DNA from: Flavipsychrobacter stenotrophus
Lineage (GTDB): Bacteria; Bacteroidota; Bacteroidia; Chitinophagales; Chitinophagaceae
Direction of reading: 5' to 3'
Assembly: GCF_002954265.1 (NCBI RefSeq)
Contig: NZ_PPSL01000002.1
Span: 992,001-1,056,000 of the forward strand
DNA: 64,000 bases
Numbering within the stretch: the stretch's first letter is position 1; every line of letters begins with the position of its first letter. Below, one piece after another: positions 1-8,566 of the stretch. The notes under the pieces were generated by a model. The model did no database searches. It was not told the origin of the DNA and saw only the letters and a list, made by a program, of their open reading frames with translations. Position numbers and translations under genes: made by a program.

Positions 1-1
1 A

Positions 2-202
2 ATGATGGGCAATATGAATGAGAGCACCGTAGGCACCGCCGCCATTGCTACACTGATGCCACTGCTCGATGAAGCAGATGCAGATGGGCCGCTCCTGTTG
101 AAACAAGATCTTGCCGAAGGCCTTACTTACGACAATGGCCATATAAAACTCGCCAACCGTGCCGGGTTGGGCGTGAGGTTTACGGGGTTGAGGGATAATT
201 AA
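2..202 (+). CDS. Dipeptide (L-Ala-D/L-Glu) epimerase, C-terminal fragment
   Basis: This is the 3' end of a gene that begins before the window. The visible 66 residues contain GNMNESTVGTAAIA followed by DADGPLLL and a closing NRAGLGV segment. That is the pattern I know from the last strand and cap region of enolase-superfamily dipeptide epimerases, which racemise L-Ala-D-Glu-type dipeptides during peptidoglycan recycling. The catalytic lysines and metal ligands lie upstream and cannot be checked. The in-frame ATG at position 2 is internal to the family fold, not a real start. Another enolase-superfamily member, such as a muconate cycloisomerase-like protein, is possible but less likely given the N-E-S-x-x-G-T-A-A signature. 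Confidence 0.7.
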   Translation: MMGNMNESTVGTAAIATLMPLLDEADADGPLLLKQDLAEGLTYDNGHIKLANRAGLGVRFTGLRDN

Positions 203-204
203 AT

Positions 205-237
205 TAAAAAAGGGTGCCTCTTATTCAGAAGCACCCC
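205..237 (-). terminator. Rho-independent terminator of the GEVED/T9SS gene
   Basis: GGGTGC (212-217) pairs with GCACCC (231-236). Read on the minus strand, the stem is followed by a run of six T. It lies just past the stop of the minus-strand gene at 273-1403 and may also stop the epimerase gene arriving from the left. Confidence 0.65.
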
Positions 238-272
238 GGGTAAAGACGTCTCTCGTTCTAAACCCTCAAAAA

Positions 273-1403
273 TTATCCTTTCACAAAACGCACCACATGC
301 GTATTGATACCATCATTGTATTGAATAAGGTAAATACCCGCCTGCAATGCGCTTACATCTATTGCATTGGTGTTAGCTATTCCTCCTGCCGCCAGCAATG
401 TTCTGCCGGTCACATCTACTATCTGTAATGATGCGTTGCCATTTACTATGCCGTTTACCTGCACGGTAAGTGTATTGCTTACAGGGTTAGGGTACACACT
501 AAGCAATGCTTCCTGCGCTTCGGTAACATCGTTGATACCCACACTTGTCGTGAATTTCTTATTTACCCATGCAGAGAATGAACCGGCTCCGCAGCTGTCA
601 CGCACATGTGCATAATAAATAGTGCCCGCAAGCAGTCCCGATGCATTGGCGCTGGTAGCTGTAGTGTTAGTGCCTGACGTAGTTGGTGATGCCACAGTAG
701 TATTAACTATATACTGGTATCCTGCCGATCCTGTTACAGCTGTCCAGGCCATATGTGCTGTAGTGCCCGTAATAGATGATAGTGTTAATCCGGTAACCGT
801 ATCGCAGGTGGCAACTGAACCTACCAGATTTACATTGTAGTCTTCAGTTTCTCCCCAGTCAAATGATCCCGTAGCATCAGCCGTACACGGTGTGGCATTG
901 GTGGAACCAAGTGTCCATGTATAATTATCGTCTTCAAATACCATTACGCGCATCCTGGTAACACCTGCTGCTGCGGTAGTTGGTATGGCTACGGTAGCAG
1001 TTGCCGGGTTAGGTATGGTACCTGCGCCGTTGATGGTATATTGCAATATTCTTTCGCCGGCATCAGTAAAATCATTATTATGATTAAAATCTATGTACAC
1101 CGCAACAAAGTGTATCGTTGTTCCTCCGTCGTGTGTTATTGACAATAGGTAGCTGCTGCCTTTGGTAAGATTAGGCGCTGTTATAGTGTTGTAATAAGCA
1201 TAGTGCGCTCCGGCATATTGTGTGCTCCCGCTGGTATTATTCAGCGTACCCAGGGTAACATTGGATATATGATGATCTACGGCAAATCCTGCGGCATCAT
1301 CATAACCGGCAGCGCAATAGGGAGAAGGAGAGGTGATCTGTCCGCACACAACCTGGGATAATAGCATAGATCCCGCCAACAACAAAAGGTGTAATTTTCT
1401 CAT
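273..1403 (-). CDS. Secreted GEVED- and fibronectin III-domain protein with T9SS sorting domain
   Basis: A 376-residue exported protein with a clear signal peptide (LLLLAGSMLLSQVVCGQ). Residues about 30-195 contain a GEVED-type domain, recognised from YIDFNHNNDFTDAGER, MRVMVFEDD and the closing DWGETEDYNV. Residues about 200-290 look like a fibronectin type III module (VTGLTLSSITGTTAHMAW through YYAHVRDSCG). The last 75 residues, starting LSVYPNPVSNTLTV and ending IQYNDGINTHVVRFVKG, form a type A T9SS C-terminal sorting domain. The protein is therefore expected to cross the outer membrane by T9SS and be attached or released outside. Its ligand or enzymatic role is unknown. A TACATTTG -7 box lies about 76 nt upstream on its strand. 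Confidence 0.85.
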   Translation of the reverse strand: MRKLHLLLLAGSMLLSQVVCGQITSPSPYCAAGYDDAAGFAVDHHISNVTLGTLNNTSGSTQYAGAHYAYYNTITAPNLTKGSSYLLSITHDGGTTIHFVAVYIDFNHNNDFTDAGERILQYTINGAGTIPNPATATVAIPTTAAAGVTRMRVMVFEDDNYTWTLGSTNATPCTADATGSFDWGETEDYNVNLVGSVATCDTVTGLTLSSITGTTAHMAWTAVTGSAGYQYIVNTTVASPTTSGTNTTATSANASGLLAGTIYYAHVRDSCGAGSFSAWVNKKFTTSVGINDVTEAQEALLSVYPNPVSNTLTVQVNGIVNGNASLQIVDVTGRTLLAAGGIANTNAIDVSALQAGIYLIQYNDGINTHVVRFVKG

Positions 1404-1478
1404 CTGAACTGTTTGTTTTAAATCAATTGGTTTTAAAAATTATAAGATGTTTTCCCCGATACAAATTTTCAGGTCGGG

Positions 1479-1486
1479 CAAATGTA
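1479..1486 (-). promoter_or_regulatory. Bacteroidota -7 promoter box (TACATTTG)
   Basis: CAAATGTA on the plus strand reads TACATTTG on the minus strand, matching TAnnTTTG. It is placed to drive the gene at 273-1403 with a leader of about 65-70 nt. No clear -33 TTG was seen. Confidence 0.4.
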
Positions 1487-1656
1487 TCTTTACACCGCGC
1501 TGTATTCCTAATATAGATGGGGTACAATAAGGGGTACAATGTCTTTTTTAATAACTTTTGGTTATTAATAGACGCCAAAGAATCTGCGAAGGCTCGTCTT
1601 TTCGTTTTAATTTCACTTTTCTGTTTAGATCGAATAGTATTTTCAGACTACACGCA

Positions 1657-3432
1657 ATGACGTCATTCTGCCGGGTACGCCCTATATTTTTACTCATTTG
1701 TTTACTAATGGTTCTGTTTTCCTGCAAAGAAAATGGTAGCACACGCAAGGGCGTGGCACCTATTCGTCTCGCAGATTTTGATACATCGAGTCCTGTAAAA
1801 ACGTATGAAAAGATCAGGACGCATAACAAGAAAGAGATAGATAGTTTTTATATGCGTTTGGGTGCAGTACTCACTGAGCAGAACAGATACCCCGAATTAT
1901 TGAAACACCTGGATTATTACCAAAAGCTAAACGGACTAGATCAATACTCGGTAGCGTTTATATTAAAGGGAAGAGGATATGCCTATAACTATGTTGCGGA
2001 GTATGATTCGGCGAATTCATGTTTTCAGGATGCCGCTGCCATTTATTCAAAACTGGGTGCGCAACGTGAATTGGCAGATGTATGGGCCGGGCTCGGCACC
2101 AATTACCATTATAAGGCAGACTATGATGCTGCATTCTCCTGCAGATATAAGGCATTGAAAATATACGAGCAACTGAAAGATACATTGGGGGTGATGCATA
2201 TGAAGTGCGAAATGCCTATAGATTACTATTATCAGAAAGATTATACTAAGGCAATAGATACAGCACTAAGTTGCCTGAAGTACTACAAAGCCAGCGGCGA
2301 TGAATATATGACCGCATATATGCAAACCATATTGGCTACCTGCTATTTCGCCACAGATAAGTTCGACAGTTCGCTTACCTATTCTTATGCTTCATTGGTT
2401 ATAAGGCGTAAAAGCGGTAAGGCCCGCGAGCTGGGAGAAAGCCTGAATAATTTATCGCTGGCATATATGGGGCTTAAGAAATGGGACAGTGCCATAGCCA
2501 ACCTCAAAGAATCGCTACTGCTGATGCAGCAGGCGGGCGATATACGACAGATAACTATCATCAAACAGAACCTCGCCAATTGTATATGGAAAACCGGCAA
2601 TAAGCCTGAGGCTGAAAAGCTGCTGAACGAGGCCATTGAAGACGCGCTCAAAAGCAGGCAAAAAGATGCTATTGCCAATGGCTACAGAAAGCTATATACC
2701 TTCTACAGAGATGAGCGCGATTTTGAAAATGCACTCACCTACTATCAGAAATACAAAACATGGAAAGATTCTATGTTTAACGAAGAGAAGGTAAAAACAA
2801 TAGCAGATATCAACGTTAAGTATGAGACAGAAAAGAAAGAAGAAGAGATCGTCCGGCTCAACGAATTGCGGCACATAGACAAGATCAAGAAGATAGCTTA
2901 CCTCGTTTTTTCGGTGCTGATACTTATTAGTGCTGCGCTGGCTATTCTTTTCCTCACCAACAGAAACCGCAAGAACAGACTACTGATAGAAAAGGTAAAG
3001 CTGGAGCTGGAGGCTAATGAGAAAGACCTGAAGAACTTTACAGAAAACATCATTGCTAAAAATAAGTTTATAGAAGAACTGGAAGTAAAGCTTACGGCCA
3101 TTGCGGCGACCGCCAGTCAGCAGGAAGAAAATGAACAATTAAGTGAACTCTATCAGTTAAAAATACTGACGGAAGACGATTGGGTACAATTCAAGATCAA
3201 GTTCGACAAAGTATACCCAGGCTTTATAAACCGGCTAAGGCAGAGCTACCCCGAACTAGCCGCAGGAGATCAACGCCAGTTTTTACTGATAAAACTAAAT
3301 ATCGACAATAAAGAATGTGCGGGTATGCTGGGCATTTCTGCGGAGAGTGTAAAGAAAAACAGGTACCGACTGAAGAAAAAATTCAACCTCACCGAAGAGG
3401 ATAACCTTGATCAGTTCGTGCACAGTTTTTAA
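1657..3432 (+). CDS. Membrane-spanning TPR regulator with C-terminal HTH
   Basis: From ATG 1657 the protein has 591 residues and starts with a lipoprotein-like signal (MTSFCRVRPIFLLICLLMVL then FSC). The frame is open back to 1558, but the extra 33 residues would bury that signal, so I prefer 1657. A long array of tetratricopeptide repeats follows (for example YVAEYDSANSCFQDAAAIYS, KWDSAIANLKESLLLMQQAG). Then come a single membrane helix (IAYLVFSVLILISAALAILF), a coiled-coil stretch, and a helix-turn-helix (LNIDNKECAGMLGISAESVK, then KNRYRLKKKF). This layout is common in Bacteroidota: a periplasmic TPR sensor coupled across the inner membrane to a cytoplasmic DNA-binding domain. Targets and signal are unknown. 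Confidence 0.75.
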   Translation: MTSFCRVRPIFLLICLLMVLFSCKENGSTRKGVAPIRLADFDTSSPVKTYEKIRTHNKKEIDSFYMRLGAVLTEQNRYPELLKHLDYYQKLNGLDQYSVAFILKGRGYAYNYVAEYDSANSCFQDAAAIYSKLGAQRELADVWAGLGTNYHYKADYDAAFSCRYKALKIYEQLKDTLGVMHMKCEMPIDYYYQKDYTKAIDTALSCLKYYKASGDEYMTAYMQTILATCYFATDKFDSSLTYSYASLVIRRKSGKARELGESLNNLSLAYMGLKKWDSAIANLKESLLLMQQAGDIRQITIIKQNLANCIWKTGNKPEAEKLLNEAIEDALKSRQKDAIANGYRKLYTFYRDERDFENALTYYQKYKTWKDSMFNEEKVKTIADINVKYETEKKEEEIVRLNELRHIDKIKKIAYLVFSVLILISAALAILFLTNRNRKNRLLIEKVKLELEANEKDLKNFTENIIAKNKFIEELEVKLTAIAATASQQEENEQLSELYQLKILTEDDWVQFKIKFDKVYPGFINRLRQSYPELAAGDQRQFLLIKLNIDNKECAGMLGISAESVKKNRYRLKKKFNLTEEDNLDQFVHSF

Positions 3433-3460
3433 TAAATTGCGGTAACGAACCACGATCACC

Positions 3461-4138
3461 ATGATACAATTCTACTCGCCCGAACATGAAGTCTATAAAC
3501 TCGCAAAAGCGGAAAAGCGCGGCGAGACAAAACAACCAGGCGCAATGCAGGGAGTAAAGGCCTGGATGCAACAAAAGTGGGGGCTGAATGTAGTGTATAT
3601 ACATATACAAGAGAGTACTCCTCAGGTGCTCCACCTCATCTTCGACAACGGAAAGGATTATCAACGATGGTGGAAAATTTCGAAGGGGTCCTTATTCAGA
3701 AGATCCGGAGAAAAGTTATTGAGCAGAAAGTACAAAGACCTGTTGGATAAAACCGGAGATAATGCAATGTTGCAAAAGATTTCGGGTAAAAAATTGGCTT
3801 TCCCATCGCATAGTTTTTCCAGTGTTGCTATGCAGGAGGCACAAAGCAATATTCCGCCGGAACAACTTGCTGCACTACGGGCAAAGTACACCGGCCCCGA
3901 TGTTTGGGAACTACATTTTCCTGGAAATGATATACGTGTCTTTTTCTTTACTGAACAACAGAAGGCGGCAAACACAGGCAACGCTGACTACGAACAATTA
4001 CTCAAAGAATACTATGATCTTTTGAAACCCTATGATGAGTTCAACTACTTTCATTGGGAGGAAATGAAACTGATATTAGATAGCAAAGAGAATTTTGATA
4101 ACAGATACCAGGGCAACTGGTACTACTATTATAAATAG
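3461..4138 (+). CDS. Hypothetical cytoplasmic protein
   Basis: I do not recognise this 225-residue protein. It has no signal peptide or membrane segment. It is rich in aromatic and charged residues (DYQRWWKIS, NYFHWEEMKL, NRYQGNWYYYYK) and contains a lysine-rich middle (KLLSRKYKDLLDK). The start codon lies 28 nt after the TPR-HTH regulator, so the two may be co-transcribed. The following VOC gene begins 38 nt after its stop. No catalytic motif is evident. Confidence 0.6.
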   Translation: MIQFYSPEHEVYKLAKAEKRGETKQPGAMQGVKAWMQQKWGLNVVYIHIQESTPQVLHLIFDNGKDYQRWWKISKGSLFRRSGEKLLSRKYKDLLDKTGDNAMLQKISGKKLAFPSHSFSSVAMQEAQSNIPPEQLAALRAKYTGPDVWELHFPGNDIRVFFFTEQQKAANTGNADYEQLLKEYYDLLKPYDEFNYFHWEEMKLILDSKENFDNRYQGNWYYYYK

Positions 4139-4176
4139 AGTACGGTTGCGTACCTTCATTTTCCAAATCTCCCTCC

Positions 4177-4566
4177 ATGTTGCAGATCACCGGAATACAT
4201 CATGTGGCTATCATTTGTTCTGATTATGAGCGATCTAAGAGCTTCTATACCGAGGTGCTTGGGTTAACCGTGCTGGCAGAGGTTTTTAGAGAAGAGCGAC
4301 AATCTTATAAGCTGGACCTGGCATTGAACGGACAATATGTAATAGAGTTATTTTCTTTCCCTCACCCTCCTGCCCGCGTTTCCCGGCCAGAGGCGGCAGG
4401 CCTCAGACATCTGGCGTGGCAGGTGGCTGATATTGATGTCACTGTGCAGCACCTGGCAGCATACAACATAGCCGCCGAACCGATACGTGTAGATGAATAT
4501 ACCGGCAAGCGATTCACCTTCATTGCCGACCCCGACAACCTGCCCATTGAGTTCTATGAACTGTAA
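4177..4566 (+). CDS. VOC-fold metalloprotein, GloA2/YaeR-like
   Basis: A 129-residue single-domain member of the vicinal oxygen chelate superfamily. It closely follows the YaeR/GloA2 pattern: GIHHVAIICSDYERSKSFY at the start, LALNGQYVIELFSFP, RPEAAGLRHLAW and the closing DPDNLPIEFYEL. The usual four metal-ligand positions are present: His8 or His9, the Glu in VIELF, the His in RHLAW and the Glu in IEFYE. The family includes lactoylglutathione lyases, but the substrate of the YaeR branch is not settled, so a glyoxalase reaction is only an inference. It follows the unknown gene at 3461-4138 on the same strand. Confidence 0.8.
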   Translation: MLQITGIHHVAIICSDYERSKSFYTEVLGLTVLAEVFREERQSYKLDLALNGQYVIELFSFPHPPARVSRPEAAGLRHLAWQVADIDVTVQHLAAYNIAAEPIRVDEYTGKRFTFIADPDNLPIEFYEL

Positions 4567-4592
4567 CAGCACAAAAGTTTACATATAATTTG

Positions 4593-4604
4593 TGATGCAG
4601 ATCA
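4593..4604 (+). promoter_or_regulatory. FNR/CRP-like operator upstream of the cytochrome c peroxidase gene
   Basis: TGAT-GCAG-ATCA is a perfect dyad with the FNR-type 4-bp spacer. Its centre (4598.5) lies 41.5 bp before a start site at about 4640, which is what the -7 box at 4629-4636 predicts. This is class II activator geometry. Confidence 0.5.
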
Positions 4605-4628
4605 TCCTACACATAAGGGGCATTATTG

Positions 4629-4636
4629 TACTTTTG
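4629..4636 (+). promoter_or_regulatory. Bacteroidota -7 promoter box (TACTTTTG)
   Basis: TACTTTTG matches TAnnTTTG and ends only 5 nt before ATG 4642. Transcription would start almost at the start codon. No -33 TTG is visible, in keeping with an activator-dependent promoter. Confidence 0.5.
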
Positions 4637-4641
4637 CACAG

Positions 4642-5625
4642 ATGAAAAAAGTGCTTGCATTGATCATGGCCTTTGTGGCGGTGATCGTATGCTATTCATT
4701 TATCGGGAACAAAAGACCAAAATCGCCGTTATCCTTTACCGGCAAGCCTGCCAATAAAGTACAGCTAGGCGAAATGCTGTTTTTTGAAAGTCAGTTGTCT
4801 GCTACCCGGCAGCTAAGTTGCGCATCTTGCCATATTCCCGAGCATGGCTTTGCAGATACTGTTGCTTTTAGCAAGGGTATAAACGGCAGGTTGGGTAAGC
4901 GCAATGCCCCATCATGCACCAATCTAAGCGGCAGGCCCTATTTGTTTTATGATGGTCGTGCAGCTACTATTGAAGAGCAGGTAAAATTTCCTATTGAAGA
5001 TGCTAATGAAATGGGCATACCTATTGGCGAGGTTGTGAAAAGATTGAATAAGGACAGAGAATATGCGTCGCTGTTCAAAGCAATATTCAATGAACCACCT
5101 ACCGAGGAAAATCTTAAAGCGGCCATTGCTGCATTTGAACGTACTTTAGAAACAAGCCATACCCCATTTGACCGATACATGAATGACGACAGCACGGCAA
5201 TAAGCGCTTCAGCAATACGTGGCAGGGAGCTATTTATGGGCACAAAGGCCAAGTGTTTCGACTGCCACTTCTCTCCCGATTTTACGGGTGATGAATTCAG
5301 AAACATTGGCCTGTATGATGGAGTGCAATTTACAGATGAAGGCAGGGCTGCAATATCTAAAGACAAGAATGATCTGGGTAAATTTAAAGTGCCCGGCCTG
5401 CGCAATGTAGCCGTTACCAGGCCCTATATGCACAATGGCATGTTTAAGACATTGAGAGAGGTGATAGATCATTATGATGATCCTTTCAAAGCAGTGCCGC
5501 ACCCCATAAATATAGATACCCTGCTGCAAAATCCACTACACCTTACAGAGATGGAAAAGCAAGACCTTGAAAATTTCCTACTCACACTGACCGATGATCG
5601 GTTCATTAAAAAGGTGGCCAACTAG
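4642..5625 (+). CDS. Di-heme cytochrome c peroxidase (CCP/MauG family)
   Basis: A 327-residue periplasmic enzyme with an N-terminal signal or anchor (MKKVLALIMAFVAVIVCYSF). It has two c-type heme motifs: C60-A-S-C63-H64 in the N-terminal domain and C205-F-D-C208-H209 in the second. The order and spacing fit bacterial di-heme peroxidases that reduce hydrogen peroxide with electrons from the respiratory chain. The conserved RPYMHNGMFKTL segment near residue 270 supplies the likely distal Met. An FNR/CRP-like dyad plus -7 box directly upstream suggests control by oxygen or redox state. The 3' end overlaps the convergent comEC gene by 20 bp. A MauG-type oxidase is the alternative. Confidence 0.9.
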   Translation: MKKVLALIMAFVAVIVCYSFIGNKRPKSPLSFTGKPANKVQLGEMLFFESQLSATRQLSCASCHIPEHGFADTVAFSKGINGRLGKRNAPSCTNLSGRPYLFYDGRAATIEEQVKFPIEDANEMGIPIGEVVKRLNKDREYASLFKAIFNEPPTEENLKAAIAAFERTLETSHTPFDRYMNDDSTAISASAIRGRELFMGTKAKCFDCHFSPDFTGDEFRNIGLYDGVQFTDEGRAAISKDKNDLGKFKVPGLRNVAVTRPYMHNGMFKTLREVIDHYDDPFKAVPHPINIDTLLQNPLHLTEMEKQDLENFLLTLTDDRFIKKVAN

Positions 5626-7708
5626 TCCACCCAAAGCAAGCGCCGTCTATACCAACGACATGCAGCCCTACACTTGCATCACCGGCCGCTTTTACGATTG
5701 CTAGCTGTTCTTTCCTTATATAATTGTTGCCTATAACAAGGTGTGCGTCGGGAAAAACATCATGTAGCTGTTTTATGTTAATATCGGCATGATAATTTAT
5801 CACTACATAATTTACTTCAAATGGACCACCTGAAACAGGCTCATTCAGTATCAATATGCTCTTGCCGCCCACATATAAAAGACTGTCTCTTGTGTCTACT
5901 GCTCGCTGCCATGCCTGCCAATGTATGTGTGCGGGTTCTGTAGCATAGCGGATCTTTGCCGGGGCAACAGTGTCCTGCGAAAGAACCGAATAATGGTCGC
6001 CGCTTATCAACTCCATGTGGTTGGTCTTGCCAATATTGTACACCACAAAACGCTCCTGTTGCAGGCTATACCACTTCCCTATACACATTAATAACAACAA
6101 GCCACACATGCTGCCTAATGCTATAAACAGTCCCCGTTTTTGTTTACGTAAAAGCAGCAGGGCCACACCAATTATCACCAGGTACAGCAGCACCAATTGA
6201 GGTAAGGTCAGCTTAAGAAAATGGAAGGAAGTCGGGTTAAATAATTGCAACCATTTCAACAGAGAATTGAAGCAACCTACGAGCCATACATTAATGATGC
6301 CGAAGATTGTTGCCACCGCAGGCAGCCAGCTAAAACCAATGATGAGCATGCCCAGCAGCAAGACAATGAACATAAACGCAAATGCCAGTACATTGGCCAC
6401 CAGAAACATCAAAGGAAAATTGTGAAAATAATACACCACCAGCGGTGCTACCAATATCTCGGCAGCAAGACTGGCGGCAATGGTTTCAAATAGTTTGCGG
6501 TACAACCACTTCAGCCATTTGTACATCTTTACCTCCTGCTTCGGTTGTATAAACTTATAGGCAGGCGCATAGAATATAATGATGGCCAATACCGCTACAA
6601 AAGACAACTGAAACCCAAGCGAATAGAGCCACATGGGCTGCGCACATAGCAGAATAAAGGCTGTGGCAAAGAGCTGATTAAGGCTGTTGTTATTCTTACT
6701 GAAAAGTATACCCACCGCCAATAGAGAGAACATAATTGCTGCCCTTATAGCAGATGGAGAAGCCCCGGCCATAACCACATAGAACCATATAAGGGGCAAT
6801 GCTACGACGTAGGCTATCCAGTTATACTTCTTGTTCTTTATCCACCTCAACAGGAATACAATAACTGCAAAGAACATCATGATATTACCCCCACTTATGG
6901 CTATTATGTGCACAATGCCGGTATCTGAGTATGACTGCCGCGTGTCATTGTCCAGATTCACTTCATCACCCAAAAGCATAGCCTGTATAAGCCCCTTGGT
7001 GGGCACGTCACTAATATACTTATCCAGTTGCACCATACACCATTTGTGGGCGCGCTCAGAAGCTGACTCATCTGCGGTGTTGTGCTGCGCGTGCAACCTT
7101 ACAGCCTTAGCTGCACAAAACTGTTGGCAGCAGATATTATTATGTCGCAGATACCGAGCATGGTCAAACTCATGCGGATTACCGGCATTCGCTACTTGCT
7201 CCCACTTGCCTGGCAATAGTATTGTGTCGCCGCAGTGGTAGAGCATTGGCAAATCATCTTTATAGATGTACAAAATACCAACACCACTGGTATAGGTTAT
7301 ACCTCCACTGTCTATTGCCCTGATTACTTTTACAGGTATCTTCCATGAATGTTCTTTATCATTCGGCTCAGCTATTATCCGTGCGAGGCAAGTGGTATTA
7401 TCTTTATAGCAATGCCTTTCATAGAACGAAGGTTGTCTTCCGGAATCATTTAGCCATGCGATACAATGGCCACCACAGGCTAATAAGCAGTTCACAGCCA
7501 CAAACAAGATTACCTGACTACCGCTGGCTTTACGCAGCATCAAAATACAAAGCACAATAAACGACAGGACAACAACTATCAGTGCGTTAAACAAGTTCCA
7601 CTCAGGAAAGTTATCGTATGCCATTATCCCCACTGCAAGGGGCAACAGCAATCTAAGGAAAGGAGCACTTTCCCAGGTATATGCTTTGTTCAGTGGCCAG
7701 CGATTCAT
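5606..7708 (-). CDS. comEC: ComEC/Rec2-family DNA uptake channel
   Basis: A 700-residue polytopic membrane protein. The N-terminus has two to three membrane helices followed by a DUF4131-like soluble region. The central competence domain carries the hallmark GLIQAMLLGDEVNLDNDTRQ, then SDTGIVHIIAISGGNIMMFF and the GASPSAIRAAIMFSLLA helix. The C-terminal 150 residues are a shortened, degenerate metallo-beta-lactamase-like region (FVVYNIGKTNHMELISG) without an obvious HxHxDH motif. In naturally competent bacteria ComEC carries single-stranded DNA across the inner membrane. No other competence gene is in the window. Its 3' end overlaps the peroxidase gene convergently. Confidence 0.88.
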   Translation of the reverse strand: MNRWPLNKAYTWESAPFLRLLLPLAVGIMAYDNFPEWNLFNALIVVVLSFIVLCILMLRKASGSQVILFVAVNCLLACGGHCIAWLNDSGRQPSFYERHCYKDNTTCLARIIAEPNDKEHSWKIPVKVIRAIDSGGITYTSGVGILYIYKDDLPMLYHCGDTILLPGKWEQVANAGNPHEFDHARYLRHNNICCQQFCAAKAVRLHAQHNTADESASERAHKWCMVQLDKYISDVPTKGLIQAMLLGDEVNLDNDTRQSYSDTGIVHIIAISGGNIMMFFAVIVFLLRWIKNKKYNWIAYVVALPLIWFYVVMAGASPSAIRAAIMFSLLAVGILFSKNNNSLNQLFATAFILLCAQPMWLYSLGFQLSFVAVLAIIIFYAPAYKFIQPKQEVKMYKWLKWLYRKLFETIAASLAAEILVAPLVVYYFHNFPLMFLVANVLAFAFMFIVLLLGMLIIGFSWLPAVATIFGIINVWLVGCFNSLLKWLQLFNPTSFHFLKLTLPQLVLLYLVIIGVALLLLRKQKRGLFIALGSMCGLLLLMCIGKWYSLQQERFVVYNIGKTNHMELISGDHYSVLSQDTVAPAKIRYATEPAHIHWQAWQRAVDTRDSLLYVGGKSILILNEPVSGGPFEVNYVVINYHADINIKQLHDVFPDAHLVIGNNYIRKEQLAIVKAAGDASVGLHVVGIDGACFGWTSWPPF

Positions 7709-7801
7709 GGGTTGCTAAAATAAAGTACCCCTTGCAATTTATCGAATGTTCCTTCGTTTGTTTATATATTAGCTTGATAATTCTCATCATACCCTTAATC
7801 T

Positions 7802-8266
7802 ATGAACCGGATCGGCTATATTTTCCTCTTACTGTTAATGCTATTGAGCTTTCGTTATTCCTATGCGGCCTTTCCTATTACAACAACAACCGCCTTGTCT
7901 CAAGACAACAAAGTAGCAGCCTCAAGTTTTGAAAGGAAAGTAACACCAGCGCCTGTAGTACCAATGAAGCAATGGCTTCATGCTCATTTCAGATCTGCCG
8001 GTTCCCGCTGGGGCGGTGGTAGTGCACTGTCTATCGTCTCCGGTTCATTCACTGCATGTTCTATTATTTTAGTTGCCCTGTGTTTTGCCCCTATTGGTGC
8101 GGCTGTATTTCTGCTGTATTTATTTGCCCTATTATGTGCTATCATAGGCTTTGCTACAGGGCTTTCTGCATTATTGAACCATTGCAGCCTTAGAGGCCTG
8201 GCCATATTTGGCATGGCATTTTTGCCAGCCATGATCTTTGCATTGATCATCATAACACACCTCTAA
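7802..8266 (+). CDS. Small membrane protein, DUF4190-like
   Basis: A 154-residue protein with a signal-like start (IFLLLLMLLSFRYSYAAFPI). A short polar linker is followed by two to three hydrophobic helices ending in RGLAIFGMAFLPAMIFALII. The same layout and key strings (YAAFP, GLAIFG) recur in the gene at 8567-9037, so the two are paralogues. DUF4190-type membrane domains are common in Bacteroidota and their function is not established. No partner protein can be named. Confidence 0.65.
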   Translation: MNRIGYIFLLLLMLLSFRYSYAAFPITTTTALSQDNKVAASSFERKVTPAPVVPMKQWLHAHFRSAGSRWGGGSALSIVSGSFTACSIILVALCFAPIGAAVFLLYLFALLCAIIGFATGLSALLNHCSLRGLAIFGMAFLPAMIFALIIITHL

Positions 8267-8370
8267 CCTTAAAAAATCAGCGCATTTTGGTTATTAGTAA
8301 GAGTTGCAACCACCTAGAAGCTGTGCACAAGTAATTGTAGGTATTGTAAAATGTGTAAAGTCCATAAGCT

Positions 8371-8544
8371 ATGAATTTCTTATCCAGTGGGCGTTTTAGA
8401 AGAGCCATTACTAAGCTTACTTTTATTTTAAGCTGCTGCTTTGCTACATATGCGGCGTTCGCAATAATAGCTACCGGCAATAATTCGCCCAATGTTTTCA
8501 TTTTTGCGCTGATAAATAGTATGTTCGCAAATCTTTTATGTTAA
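8371..8544 (+). CDS. Possible 57-aa hydrophobic peptide between two DUF4190 paralogues
   Basis: ATG 8371 opens a 57-codon frame. It encodes a basic N-terminus (MNFLSSGRFRRAITKL), then a hydrophobic stretch containing SCCFATYAAFAI, and a second hydrophobic end. The YAAF string echoes the signal-peptide ends of both flanking genes. The frame ends 22 nt before the next start. It could be a small membrane protein, a decayed copy of the neighbours, or chance; length and composition alone cannot decide. Confidence 0.35.
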   Translation: MNFLSSGRFRRAITKLTFILSCCFATYAAFAIIATGNNSPNVFIFALINSMFANLLC

Positions 8545-8566
8545 GTGTATTTTTAAATCTATTTCT

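Noticed and set aside
8277-8501. 74-aa minus-strand frame between the DUF4190 genes
   Set aside because: It overlaps the more protein-like plus-strand 57-aa frame and has no signal, domain or promoter support.
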